Shown here: positions 35,369 to 44,069 of the stretch, one piece after another
Position numbering within the stretch: position 1 is the stretch's first letter
How the letters are laid out: each line of letters opens with the position of its first letter
Source of the DNA: Candidatus Vecturithrix granuli
Lineage (GTDB): Bacteria > Moduliflexota > Moduliflexia > Moduliflexales > Moduliflexaceae
Direction of reading: 5' to 3'
Length of the DNA stretch: 64,000 nt
Assembly: GCA_000739535.1 (NCBI GenBank)
Contig: DF820471.1
Location: forward strand, 136,903-200,902
Notes under the pieces: model-generated
The model's input: only the letters and a program-made list of their open reading frames with translations
Told to the model about the DNA's origin: nothing
Databases searched by the model: none
Position numbers and translations under genes: made by a program

Positions 35369-37294
35369 ATGCTTGAGTCAATGAGACAGAATTTAAAATC
35401 TCTTCAAATTTTCCTGTGGTTAGTGATTGCGGCATTTATTGGCACGATTTTTCTTGTCTGGGGGCAGGGAGGACGGACAGGGGGTGTTGCCAGTCAGGAT
35501 GCGGTTGCATGGGTTAACGGAACACCGATTAGCCTTTCAAGTTTAGAGAACAGCTACCGGAATATTTATGCCTTTTACAAGCAGATGTACGGAGAAAATT
35601 TAACGAGTGATGTACTGAAAAGTTTACAACTCGATCAAGTTGCTCTGAATCAGATCACTCAGCGCGAATTACTGTTGCAGGAAGCGCAAAAATATGACCT
35701 GCGCGTTTCAAATCAGGAGTTGATCAGCACGATTCAGGACATTCCCCAGTTTCAGAAAAATAATCGCTTTGATCCCGACCTGTATACGCAAACCTTGGCG
35801 CGAGCGCGTCTGACTCCCCAGGAATTTGAAGAGCAAACGGAAAAAAGTTTGCTCGTTGAAAAATTGGAACTCCTGATTAAACAGACTGTGAGGATAAGTG
35901 ATCAGGAACTTGTCGAAGATTATACTGCTCAGAATGACAAAATTGAGGTGGAAGGTTTACTGGTCAAGGTTGAGCCATTTAAAGAGCGGGCGGAATTTAC
36001 AGACGAGGAACTCCAGGCGTATTACGACGCACACAAAGAAACCTTCAAAACACCGGATCGGATCAAAGTGCAGTATCTTCATTTTGATCCGCAAAAAATC
36101 AAAGAAGAAGTCACCCCGACCGAAGAAGAAATTCGTCAATACTATGACGCGCATGAAGCAGAATTTAACAAAGGCAAAGAAGTCCATGCCCGGCATATTT
36201 TATTCCGTGTTGAGCAGACAGCTGAGGAAGAGGCTGTCAATCAAGTCAAAGCAAAGGCAGAAGAGGTCCTTCAGCAATTAAAGGGCGGCGCTGATTTTGC
36301 GGAGATGGCTAAGACTCATTCTGAAGATACGGCAAGTGGGAAAGAAGGCGGCGATTTGGGCTTTTTTTCCAAAGGTATGATGATTCCGGAATTTGAACAA
36401 GCTGCTTTTGCGCTTTCTCCCGGAGAAATCAGTGAATTGGTGCGAACTCAGTTCGGATTTCACATCATCAAAGTCGAAGAGGTGCGTGAAGAAGCGGATC
36501 CGTATGTGAAAGCCACCCCAGAGATTATTGACCGGCTGAAACTCGCGCAAGCAAAAGAAATCGCCGCAGAACGCGCTGAAATTAGTTATGAAGATTTGCT
36601 GGAAACCGAGAATTTAGAAGAGGTAGCCGCAAAAGATGCGATGGAAGTGCATGTCAGCAATTTCTTTGCGAAAGGGGAGCCGATTGACGAAAACACCATG
36701 GCACTGCCGCAAGTACAGGATGTGGCCATGACCTTGACGGCTGACCAAAAATTCAGCCAACCGATTGAAACGCCATCAGGGTATTATCTGCTGGGATTTC
36801 TCGAACTGAAAGAATCATATATCCCGGAGATGGATGAAATTAAAGACCAGGTAGAACAAGCTGTTCGCGCAGAGAAAGCGAAAGAGCTTGCCAAAGCGGA
36901 AATAGAGCGCATCGAACAGGCATTGGTAAATGGCATGGCCTGGGATACGATTCTTGCAAATACGGAAGAATATACGGTCGAAAAACTGTCGCCGCGCCCC
37001 TTTAGCAGACGACAATCTTATATCGCCGAAGTTCGGGGGAACACTGAAGATTTTGTGAAGATGGCGTTTGGATTACACGATGGCGAGTATAGCGAGGTAT
37101 TCGAACTGTCTGAAGCCTATACGATTCTGCGCGTCAAAAACCGCATTGCCAGCGATATGGTGAAATTTGAGGACGAAAAAGAGACATTGCGTCAGCAATT
37201 ACTGCGCCAAAAACAAGATACGGTGTTTCGCGAATTTACTGAAGAACTCCGGCAAAAGGCTGACATTAAAGTCAAAGAAAATCTCTTCTCTTAA
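35369..37294 (+). CDS. PpiD-like peptidyl-prolyl isomerase chaperone
   Basis: 641 residues. One N-terminal membrane anchor (about 10-30), a SurA-type N-terminal domain, then a parvulin (PpiC) domain near residues 275-365 (HARHILFRVE, GGADFAEMAKTHSEDTA, GGDLGFFSKGMMIPEFEQAAF, TQFGFHIIKVEE). A second degenerate parvulin-like region follows to the C-terminus. This is the layout of PpiD, which helps fold proteins leaving the Sec translocon. GGAGG lies 11 bases before the ATG at 35369. A strong terminator follows. Confidence 0.9.
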   Translation: MLESMRQNLKSLQIFLWLVIAAFIGTIFLVWGQGGRTGGVASQDAVAWVNGTPISLSSLENSYRNIYAFYKQMYGENLTSDVLKSLQLDQVALNQITQRELLLQEAQKYDLRVSNQELISTIQDIPQFQKNNRFDPDLYTQTLARARLTPQEFEEQTEKSLLVEKLELLIKQTVRISDQELVEDYTAQNDKIEVEGLLVKVEPFKERAEFTDEELQAYYDAHKETFKTPDRIKVQYLHFDPQKIKEEVTPTEEEIRQYYDAHEAEFNKGKEVHARHILFRVEQTAEEEAVNQVKAKAEEVLQQLKGGADFAEMAKTHSEDTASGKEGGDLGFFSKGMMIPEFEQAAFALSPGEISELVRTQFGFHIIKVEEVREEADPYVKATPEIIDRLKLAQAKEIAAERAEISYEDLLETENLEEVAAKDAMEVHVSNFFAKGEPIDENTMALPQVQDVAMTLTADQKFSQPIETPSGYYLLGFLELKESYIPEMDEIKDQVEQAVRAEKAKELAKAEIERIEQALVNGMAWDTILANTEEYTVEKLSPRPFSRRQSYIAEVRGNTEDFVKMAFGLHDGEYSEVFELSEAYTILRVKNRIASDMVKFEDEKETLRQQLLRQKQDTVFREFTEELRQKADIKVKENLFS

Positions 37295-37375
37295 TGAAAG
37301 CGACATAAAACAGAGTTCTGAAGTCTGCCAAACTTCGAAAATCTCGAACCCGTCAAGACAATACACTATAAAAAA

Positions 37376-37420
37376 AGCGAGCAGCAAATCCATAATATGG
37401 ATTTGCTGCTCGCTTTTTCT
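37376..37420 (+). terminator. Strong intrinsic terminator
   Basis: Perfect 18-base arms (37376-37393 and 37397-37414; AGCGAGCAGCAAATCCAT type) followed by TTTTCT. It lies 80 bases downstream of ppiD. The A-run before it allows function in the other direction as well. Confidence 0.9.
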
Positions 37421-37457
37421 CTGCCTCTAAAAATGCACCAGTGGTTAAAAAATAGGG

Positions 37458-37640
37458 TAGTGGTTAAATAGTAAGTGATATCCGCTCGTTGAGCGAAGTC
37501 GAAACGAGCCGCTCACTGTTCCCTTCGACTTCGCTCAGGGAACGCATCACTTACCATTTAACCACTACTAAAAATAGTAAGTAAGATCCGCTCGCTAAGT
37601 GAACTCGAAACGAGCAGCCCTTCGTTCCCTTCGAAATCCG
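37458..37640. repeat. Inverted repeat with CCTTCGACTTCGCTCAGGG core
   Basis: Arms 37458-37479 and 37546-37567 match at 21 of 22 bases. Between them lies GTTCCCTTCGACTTCGCTCAGGGAAC, itself a palindrome, at 37518-37543. A second, decayed copy follows to about 37640. The core recurs at 58779-58806. The 368-base gap has no other feature. Confidence 0.8.
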
Positions 37641-37662
37641 CTGCTAAAACGCGGCAAGAAAG

Positions 37663-38121
37663 TTATATTTCTTTTGTCCGCTTCACAATATCAGCCCGGA
37701 TAATATTACCTAATTCTTTTGGATCGAGCAAAACGCCAGTCTTCTTTTTCAAATCCTGAAAATTCATCTGCTTTAATTCTTTCACAGCTTGCTCAAAAAT
37801 ATAGGAGCGCGTCAAATCAACGCGATTCATACTCTGATAAAACGGACGTTTATCATTGAGAAAGTTAAATTTTTCAGGATCTCGTTCCTTATATTTATAA
37901 TAATTCCCTGCTTGATTGAAAATCTCTTTGTACATGATCATCACCATATACCAGATTAATTTTTCTTCCTCTGTCAATCGCTCGGCAATAGGTCGCGTGG
38001 CCGCATCAAAATGGATTGATCGTTCAAGAAAAGGCTGTGTGATGACTTCTTGCTTTTTTAACACGCGATAAATAAGTGCAAAGACCGTGTAGATCGAATC
38101 TTTTTTAATTTCCTCACTCAT
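37663..38121 (-). CDS. Conserved-looking hypothetical protein next to acyl-CoA ligase
   Basis: 152 residues, mostly helical and charged, with no membrane segment or known motif (EEKLIWYMVMIMYKEIFNQAGNYYKYKERD in the middle). It begins 30 bases after the stop of the acyl-CoA ligase gene on the same strand, so it is probably its operon partner. The ATG at 38121 is preferred to a TTG at 38139. Function unknown. Confidence 0.7.
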   Translation of the reverse strand: MSEEIKKDSIYTVFALIYRVLKKQEVITQPFLERSIHFDAATRPIAERLTEEEKLIWYMVMIMYKEIFNQAGNYYKYKERDPEKFNFLNDKRPFYQSMNRVDLTRSYIFEQAVKELKQMNFQDLKKKTGVLLDPKELGNIIRADIVKRTKEI

Positions 38122-38151
38122 AACATCAGGCTCTCTCAATTTCAGCAGCCT

Positions 38152-40461
38152 TTAAAACAGTTCTGCCTCAATTTGAGGGATAACTTTATTGAAATTCAGC
38201 CGCACTAATCCCCAATTTAACTCTTTTGCCTCAACAATAAGCGTTACCAGATATTGATCGCGGATAAGTTTGACGACAAATCCGTATTTATCAGCGATAA
38301 AATATGCTTCGAGCGGACTTCCGGCATCGAGGCTCTTGGCAGCTTTGCTGAACGCACCAGTGACAGCAGCTAATTCGGCATCCGCAAGGACTGTTGGGAA
38401 ATCAGGATCCGTTGTAAATGAAGTAATGCCAATGCCATCTATCCCGGCGATACTGCCAGCAATACCGCCTGGAATTTCCATAACAAGTTCACGCAAACGA
38501 TCGTCAAACCCACCTGCTCCTCCGGTCTCCGAAGGTACGACTTTGGGAGGACGTACAACCGGAGGTTCAACCGAAACCTTTCCGCCGCCGCCTTCAAATT
38601 GACGCATCTGTGCTTCCAAACTCACGCCGGCTGCCGGAGAAGTTCCGCCGCCGCCTTCGAGGAGGTGCATCTGATCTTCCAAACTCATGCCGGCTGCTGA
38701 AGGAGCTCCGCCGCTGCCTTCGAGGAGGCGCATCTGATCTTCCAAACTCATACCGCTTACCGGAGGAGTGCCACCGCCGCTTTCGAGTTGACGCATCTGC
38801 TCTTCCAAACTCATGCCGCCTGCCGGAGGAGCCACTATACTCGGCTCTTCAACTACCTCCTCGAGGGTTTCTAATTCCGATTCATCAACCGCCAGTTCAT
38901 CTCCTTCTTCCCCTTCATCTTCAAACTCTTCCTCTTCTTCAGCCGGAAGCCCGGCAGCGATTCTTCGGAGAACACGCTTTAAAATTTTCCCTGTAACATT
39001 TTTCGGAATCTCATCAATCACCTCAATCGAACGAGGAACTTTATATGCGGCTAAATATTTCCGGCAATATGAGAGGATATCCTTTTCATCAATGCTTGCT
39101 CCTAGTTTCGGAACAATATAGGCTTTGGGGACTTCTCCTCGGATAGCATCTTCCATACCAATCACGCCCGCATCTTGAACAGCCGGATGTTGTGTGAGGA
39201 CATTCTCGATTTCTTTCGGATAAACATTCTCGCCGCCGACAATAATCATATCCTTTTTCCGGTCAGCGATAAACACAAAGTCATCCTCGTCCATATACCC
39301 TAAATCGCCAGTATGAAACCAGCCGCCTCGGAAGGCTTCTTTGTTCGCCTCCTCATCTTTATAATACCCCATCATCACATTGGGGCCCTGGACGACGATT
39401 TCACCAACGGTATTCCGAGGAACCTCTTTGTTATTCATGTCCACGACTTTCCATTTCACGCGATCCGCTGCTTTACCGATCGAGCCGATTTTTCGATTAC
39501 TGAGCGGATTCACTGACACTAAGGGCGAACACTCTGACAACCCATAGCCTTCATAAATTTTACACGGAAATCTCGATTCAAATTTTTCGGCAATAGCGGT
39601 AGTTAACGGAGCGCCGCCGCAATATCCTAAGCGAAGATGGCTGACATCGTAACGTTCCAGATTGGGCATATTGGCCAGTACCGCAAACATGGTCGGCACT
39701 CCGACAAAGATCGTGACTTTCCAATCGCTAAAACCTTTTAATACGGGTTGAGGCAGGAAATTTTCCAGCAACACATTGGTCATCCCGGCGAAAATCGGCA
39801 CCATCATACAGGCGGTCATCGCCAGCGTATGAAACATGGGAAGGCAATTTAAGGGAACATCCTTTCGACTGGCTTCAACTGCTTTGCCGATGGCGACCGT
39901 ACTGCTTAAAATGTTGACATGGGAAAGCATCGCACCTCTTGGCAAACCGGTCGTTCCGGAAGAATAGTAGATCGCAGCCATATCACTTAACTTCACGGCT
40001 GGCGTTAAATTTGAATCTTCATAAGGTGCGATTAATGTTGAAAAAGGAAGCAGATTTTCATCTTCCGGGTCATCATCTAAGGTAATAATATATTGAACTT
40101 GAGGAAGCTGAGGGCGAAGCATGAGTAAAAGTTCATCATACGGAGGAGCCGTGACAATCACTTTGGCATCAGAATTATTAATCACATAAGTTAATTCGCG
40201 GCCGCTTAACAGCGAGTTAAACGCGACAAATGCGGCTCCGGCTTTTAATGCAGCAAACACGCCAGTGACAAATTCCGGGCAATTGTTCATTAAAACGCCA
40301 ACTTTGTCGTTCTGACCAACCCCTAGCGCATTCAATGCTCTTCCAAGTTTATTGGCCTCCGCATTGAGATCTTTATAGTTCACCCGGCGATCTCGAAAAA
40401 CAATCGCTGTCTTATTGGGGTATTTTGTCGCACTCCGTTCTAACATTTCCCCAAGAGTCAT
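38152..40461 (-). CDS. Acyl-CoA ligase fused to Roadblock/LC7-like domain
   Basis: 769 residues. Residues 1-505 are an AMP-forming acyl-CoA synthetase of the long-chain type: phosphate loop SSGTTGLPRG (167-176), GYGLSEC (306-312), GDLGYMDEDDF (385-395), and catalytic Lys 492 in NVTGKILKR. Residues 506-545 are very acidic. Four 21-residue tandem repeats start at 550, 571, 592 and 613 (consensus MSLEDQMRLLEGGGG). Residues about 652-769 resemble a Roadblock/LC7 domain (IPGGIAGSIAGIDGIGI, DAELAAVTGAFSKA, DQYLVTLIV). The first part activates fatty acids with CoA and ATP; the tail should bind a Ras-like GTPase or another partner. I know no such fusion. Confidence 0.88.
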   Translation of the reverse strand: MTLGEMLERSATKYPNKTAIVFRDRRVNYKDLNAEANKLGRALNALGVGQNDKVGVLMNNCPEFVTGVFAALKAGAAFVAFNSLLSGRELTYVINNSDAKVIVTAPPYDELLLMLRPQLPQVQYIITLDDDPEDENLLPFSTLIAPYEDSNLTPAVKLSDMAAIYYSSGTTGLPRGAMLSHVNILSSTVAIGKAVEASRKDVPLNCLPMFHTLAMTACMMVPIFAGMTNVLLENFLPQPVLKGFSDWKVTIFVGVPTMFAVLANMPNLERYDVSHLRLGYCGGAPLTTAIAEKFESRFPCKIYEGYGLSECSPLVSVNPLSNRKIGSIGKAADRVKWKVVDMNNKEVPRNTVGEIVVQGPNVMMGYYKDEEANKEAFRGGWFHTGDLGYMDEDDFVFIADRKKDMIIVGGENVYPKEIENVLTQHPAVQDAGVIGMEDAIRGEVPKAYIVPKLGASIDEKDILSYCRKYLAAYKVPRSIEVIDEIPKNVTGKILKRVLRRIAAGLPAEEEEEFEDEGEEGDELAVDESELETLEEVVEEPSIVAPPAGGMSLEEQMRQLESGGGTPPVSGMSLEDQMRLLEGSGGAPSAAGMSLEDQMHLLEGGGGTSPAAGVSLEAQMRQFEGGGGKVSVEPPVVRPPKVVPSETGGAGGFDDRLRELVMEIPGGIAGSIAGIDGIGITSFTTDPDFPTVLADAELAAVTGAFSKAAKSLDAGSPLEAYFIADKYGFVVKLIRDQYLVTLIVEAKELNWGLVRLNFNKVIPQIEAELF
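38595..38833 (-). repeat. 63-base coding tandem repeats
   Basis: Four imperfect head-to-tail copies of 63 bases inside the acyl-CoA ligase gene, encoding the 21-residue repeats. The copies share the CATCTG(A/C)TCTTCCAAACTCAT core, so the duplication is recent or kept alike by conversion. Confidence 0.85.
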
Positions 40462-40665
40462 AACAATCTCCCTTCCTCAGAAACAAAGTAGTCATAAAAT
40501 TGATGAAGTTTACAACGTATTGATGAGCTTCGCTGAAATTCTTTAGGTCTAAAACTTCATAGGTGCTCTTCGTCCAGTTAACCTTTTTTTAGCCTGGACT
40601 TTTTTCCAAGTCAATCCTACTTAAATTTGAAAAATTAGCAAGGAAAAAATACTGATTTTCTGCCT

Positions 40666-43143
40666 TTATCGTTTTAAAGCATGAATTGTGTCACGAATTT
40701 TCGAAATCTGCTGCTGCCCGGTTTGTTCTCCGATTTCAACAATCTGTGGTAAACGTTTAAAATCAAACAGATCAAAATTTTCCAGATTCGGTTTTATATG
40801 AATATCAAAATAGCGTGATTTATTGCGCGTAATTTCTAATCCCTCCATCGCCATGACGCGCATAATAATACGCGGCAATAAAATAGACCCGTAGCGAAAT
40901 TTGAGTTGTTTCGCATAGCGTATCAGTTTTTGGAATAAATTCGCCGTACCTGCTGAGGTTTCCTGTTCGATAGGCGGCACAAGATATACTTCGCGCTCAG
41001 GCGTGACATCAACTGCAATCACCATATCAATCCCTTGTTTTTTTAAAACATCTCCCGGAACATTATTCACCACGCCCCCATCCACCAGATACATATTTTT
41101 AAATGACACGGGTGCAAAAAAACCGGGCAGCGCGCCGGTAGCCAGAATGGCTTCGTATAATTTCCCCTGGCCAATCACCACTTCCTGCCCGCTCACTAAA
41201 TCGCCAGCCACGCAGAAAAACGGCAGCGGTAAATCTTCTATCAGCAGATCGCCAAAAATTTCGTGAACAATGTGCTGAATACGTTTTCCTTTAATAAAAG
41301 CGATTCTGGGGAGCGTCCAACTGACCGGGGAGCTCACTTTTTTCCAGTGCTCGTATGAGATATCAAGAATCTCATCAACAGATTTGCCCATGATGTGCAA
41401 GGCTCCAATAAATGCGCCCATACTTGTTCCGGCGATAATATCGATCGGAATTTTTTCTTCTCGCAACACTTTTAAAATCCCCAGGTGAGCAAAAGCCCGT
41501 GCGCCTCCGCCGCCTAATACCAGGCCAACACTCACATTTCCAAGTCGTCGGGCAATCCGGCTGACATCTTGCGTGATCTGGGGCGATCGTTTAGGGCTGC
41601 TAACCAGAGCCATTGCGGTTGGTTCTTTGATAAAAAGGGCAGGCATGGCATCCTGCGCTAATCGTAAATAATGCAGGTGATGCCGTTCGATCAGTGCATA
41701 TAAACTCTCAGGCACAGCTTGCTGCAAGGTGTCGCGCACAACGACAATCTCGACCTTTTTCATCAGCGCGGCGTATTCCCGATGGAGGATTTTGAGACAT
41801 TCAAGACTCTTTTCCGAGTCGTCTTCTGCGCTCAGTTTCATCACATAGAGAATCGTCGAGGCTTGTTCCATGGTTTTGATCATACCAGGATCAAGACTGG
41901 TTGTAAGCGAAAAATTAATCAGGACAAAATTAAAAAATTCCTTAAATAAACTCAGCAATTGAATAATGTATGTCACCAAAGGCGGTTGATCCGCTTCTGG
42001 CAGGAAAAAAAATTTGACTCCGTCCATATCCCCCGGAAGAATTTGCATCAGCTCTTGCTCATGAATTTTATCAATATTTTCAACAACCCAATGAGAGGCC
42101 GTGTGTTTACTTTTCAAATTGAGCAGCGTCAAAAGTTCAGGGCTTTCCCCTCCCGATTCAAGCACCACCACTTTTCCATTTGTTTCTTTTACAAGCCTTC
42201 TGGCAATATCAACCACCAACGTTTTTTCGCGTGATTGCACAATGGTGTTGAGCACACAAATAATTTTATTTTGCCGCCCGGCTTTTTTAATGCTGATATC
42301 ACGCAGGCGTTGACTTAATACATGGCTCAAGGCCACGGCAATCGAGGGATGTTGGGCTAAGAGATACTCAAAATCGCGTTTAGTGAGCATGAACAGTTCG
42401 GTATCCAGAGAGGTCATTATCGTCGCGGAGCGAGGTTCGCCAGTTAACAATGCCATCTCTCCAAAATAGCTGCCGCGTCCAAGATATGCCAGCACTTCAT
42501 CATTTTCATCAACACCGGCAATCACTTTGACTTCCCCGGATTTAATGATAAACATGCAATCCGCCGGATCATCAATGCTGAAGATGAAGGTATCTTTGGG
42601 AAATTGCACCAGTTGGAGTTTTTCAGCGATTAAATCAATTGCTGTTAACGGCAGGTCTCGAAACATGAGCACGTTTTGGAGGGCCTCGCGCATCCGAAAA
42701 ACCCCTTCAGGAATTCTGGTTTCAAGAATGGGGCCTAATAAGCGCTGCACCGTCGCAAGAAATTCTTCTTTATCCCAGGGTTTCTCGATATATTTATCCA
42801 AATCAGCGTAATTAATCGCATACATGGCTGATTCCAGCCCAGCATACCCAGTCAGCAGAATTTTGTGCGTGCCAGGATAGCGGGTGTTGATCAACTCCAG
42901 AAACCGGTCGCCTTTCATGCCTGGCATCACCTGATCCGAGATAACCAACAACACGCTGCCTCTTGCCACGCTGATCTCTTCGAACAGACTGAGCGCTTCC
43001 TCAGCGCTCTCGGCCGATTCAATGAGACAAAGATCGCCAAAGGCTTCTTCCAACTGCGTGACTAACTGATTCAGCACTGATTGATCATCGTCAACACACA
43101 GGATGTAGTATTTATTGCGATTTGAAAACACAAACTCACTCAT
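40666..43143 (-). CDS. REC-cNMP-patatin phospholipase
   Basis: 825 residues. Receiver domain (12-138, Asp 70 in VISDQVMPG, KP at 121-122). Cyclic-nucleotide-binding domain (about 170-285; GSYFGEMALLTGEPRSAT). Residues 292-480 resemble a MinD/CpaE-type ATPase fold, but no intact P-loop is present (NTIVQSREKTLVV). Patatin domain (538-740) with GGGGARAFAHLG oxyanion turn, nucleophile Ser 574 in GTSMG and Asp 688 in VDGG, as in the neuropathy-target-esterase group. It would release fatty acids from phospholipids when signalled. The ATG at 43143 is preferred to a TTG at 43161. It lies upstream of the fatty acid CoA ligase gene on the same strand, 205 bases apart. Confidence 0.92.
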   Translation of the reverse strand: MSEFVFSNRNKYYILCVDDDQSVLNQLVTQLEEAFGDLCLIESAESAEEALSLFEEISVARGSVLLVISDQVMPGMKGDRFLELINTRYPGTHKILLTGYAGLESAMYAINYADLDKYIEKPWDKEEFLATVQRLLGPILETRIPEGVFRMREALQNVLMFRDLPLTAIDLIAEKLQLVQFPKDTFIFSIDDPADCMFIIKSGEVKVIAGVDENDEVLAYLGRGSYFGEMALLTGEPRSATIMTSLDTELFMLTKRDFEYLLAQHPSIAVALSHVLSQRLRDISIKKAGRQNKIICVLNTIVQSREKTLVVDIARRLVKETNGKVVVLESGGESPELLTLLNLKSKHTASHWVVENIDKIHEQELMQILPGDMDGVKFFFLPEADQPPLVTYIIQLLSLFKEFFNFVLINFSLTTSLDPGMIKTMEQASTILYVMKLSAEDDSEKSLECLKILHREYAALMKKVEIVVVRDTLQQAVPESLYALIERHHLHYLRLAQDAMPALFIKEPTAMALVSSPKRSPQITQDVSRIARRLGNVSVGLVLGGGGARAFAHLGILKVLREEKIPIDIIAGTSMGAFIGALHIMGKSVDEILDISYEHWKKVSSPVSWTLPRIAFIKGKRIQHIVHEIFGDLLIEDLPLPFFCVAGDLVSGQEVVIGQGKLYEAILATGALPGFFAPVSFKNMYLVDGGVVNNVPGDVLKKQGIDMVIAVDVTPEREVYLVPPIEQETSAGTANLFQKLIRYAKQLKFRYGSILLPRIIMRVMAMEGLEITRNKSRYFDIHIKPNLENFDLFDFKRLPQIVEIGEQTGQQQISKIRDTIHALKR

Positions 43144-43412
43144 AATGATCTGATCCTTCAACTATTAACGAACACCTACCATATCAAGCAAAATCCTCAA
43201 AAATCCTTGCTTATGAGAAATCCTTGTCGATACTTATATGGCGTATTCAGGATTTTGTCCAGTGCAAACGCAAAAGTTAATTCTCGTCCAGAAAAATCTT
43301 TACAAAGGAGATGTCAACTTGAAGAATTCTTCATGCTTAAAGAGAGAGATGCCATCGCCTGGCGCGAGAGCATCTCATTCATTGAACGAAAATGTTATGA
43401 AAGGAGAAAACT

Positions 43413-43943
43413 ATGAAAATAGGTGTACTTTCAGACACACACCTCACAAAGCCGACAGGGATCGTGGAGACCGTGAAACACACGATTCGGAATAAACGCA
43501 CCCTTGACGATTTACGCATGATTGTTCAGCAGCATTTTCACGATGTTGAACTCATTATTCACGCCGGAGATTTTGTGGAAATGGCGGTATTTGAGTTGCT
43601 GCAAGAATTTGCACCGGTCGAAGCAGTGCGGGGCAATATGGATCGGAGCGATATTCAACAAACATTTCCGACTAAAAAGGTCATCGAACGTCAGGGATTC
43701 AGGATTGGCGTCACGCATGGCGACGGCGCTCCGCAGAAAATTCTTGAGCGCGTCAGGCAATATTTTCCTGAACCGGTGGACGCGATTGTGTTCGGGCATT
43801 CGCATCAGCCGGTCAATGAAATGCGCGATGGCATCCTGTTTTTTAATCCCGGCAGTCCGACCGACCGGATTTTCGCGCCTTATAATTCGATTGGCCTGCT
43901 TGAACTGACCGACAGGATTACCGGCCATCTTATCCGGCTGTAA
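43413..43943 (+). CDS. YfcE/MJ0936-type metallophosphoesterase
   Basis: 176 residues, the size of this phosphodiesterase family. Metal ligands are visible: SDTH (7-10), HAGDF (about 51-55), GNMD (about 73-76), THGDG (about 99-103) and GHSHQP (about 128-133). It hydrolyses phosphodiesters; the natural substrate is unknown. AAAGGAG precedes the ATG. Confidence 0.93.
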   Translation: MKIGVLSDTHLTKPTGIVETVKHTIRNKRTLDDLRMIVQQHFHDVELIIHAGDFVEMAVFELLQEFAPVEAVRGNMDRSDIQQTFPTKKVIERQGFRIGVTHGDGAPQKILERVRQYFPEPVDAIVFGHSHQPVNEMRDGILFFNPGSPTDRIFAPYNSIGLLELTDRITGHLIRL

Positions 43944-44069
43944 TAGGACGCAAGGACAAAGGAAAAAATCGAGTTTAGACGCGCTGCTATAGTTTTTCAG
44001 ATATTAAATTACACACTTCGACTTTGGCCAGTGTACGGCGATTGTCGATCGGAGTCGAGACAAATACAA

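Noticed and set aside
38270..39121. Several long frames opposite the acyl-CoA ligase gene
   Set aside because: They are antisense to a clear gene and consist of Pro/Ser/Arg-rich sequence produced by the 63-base repeats.
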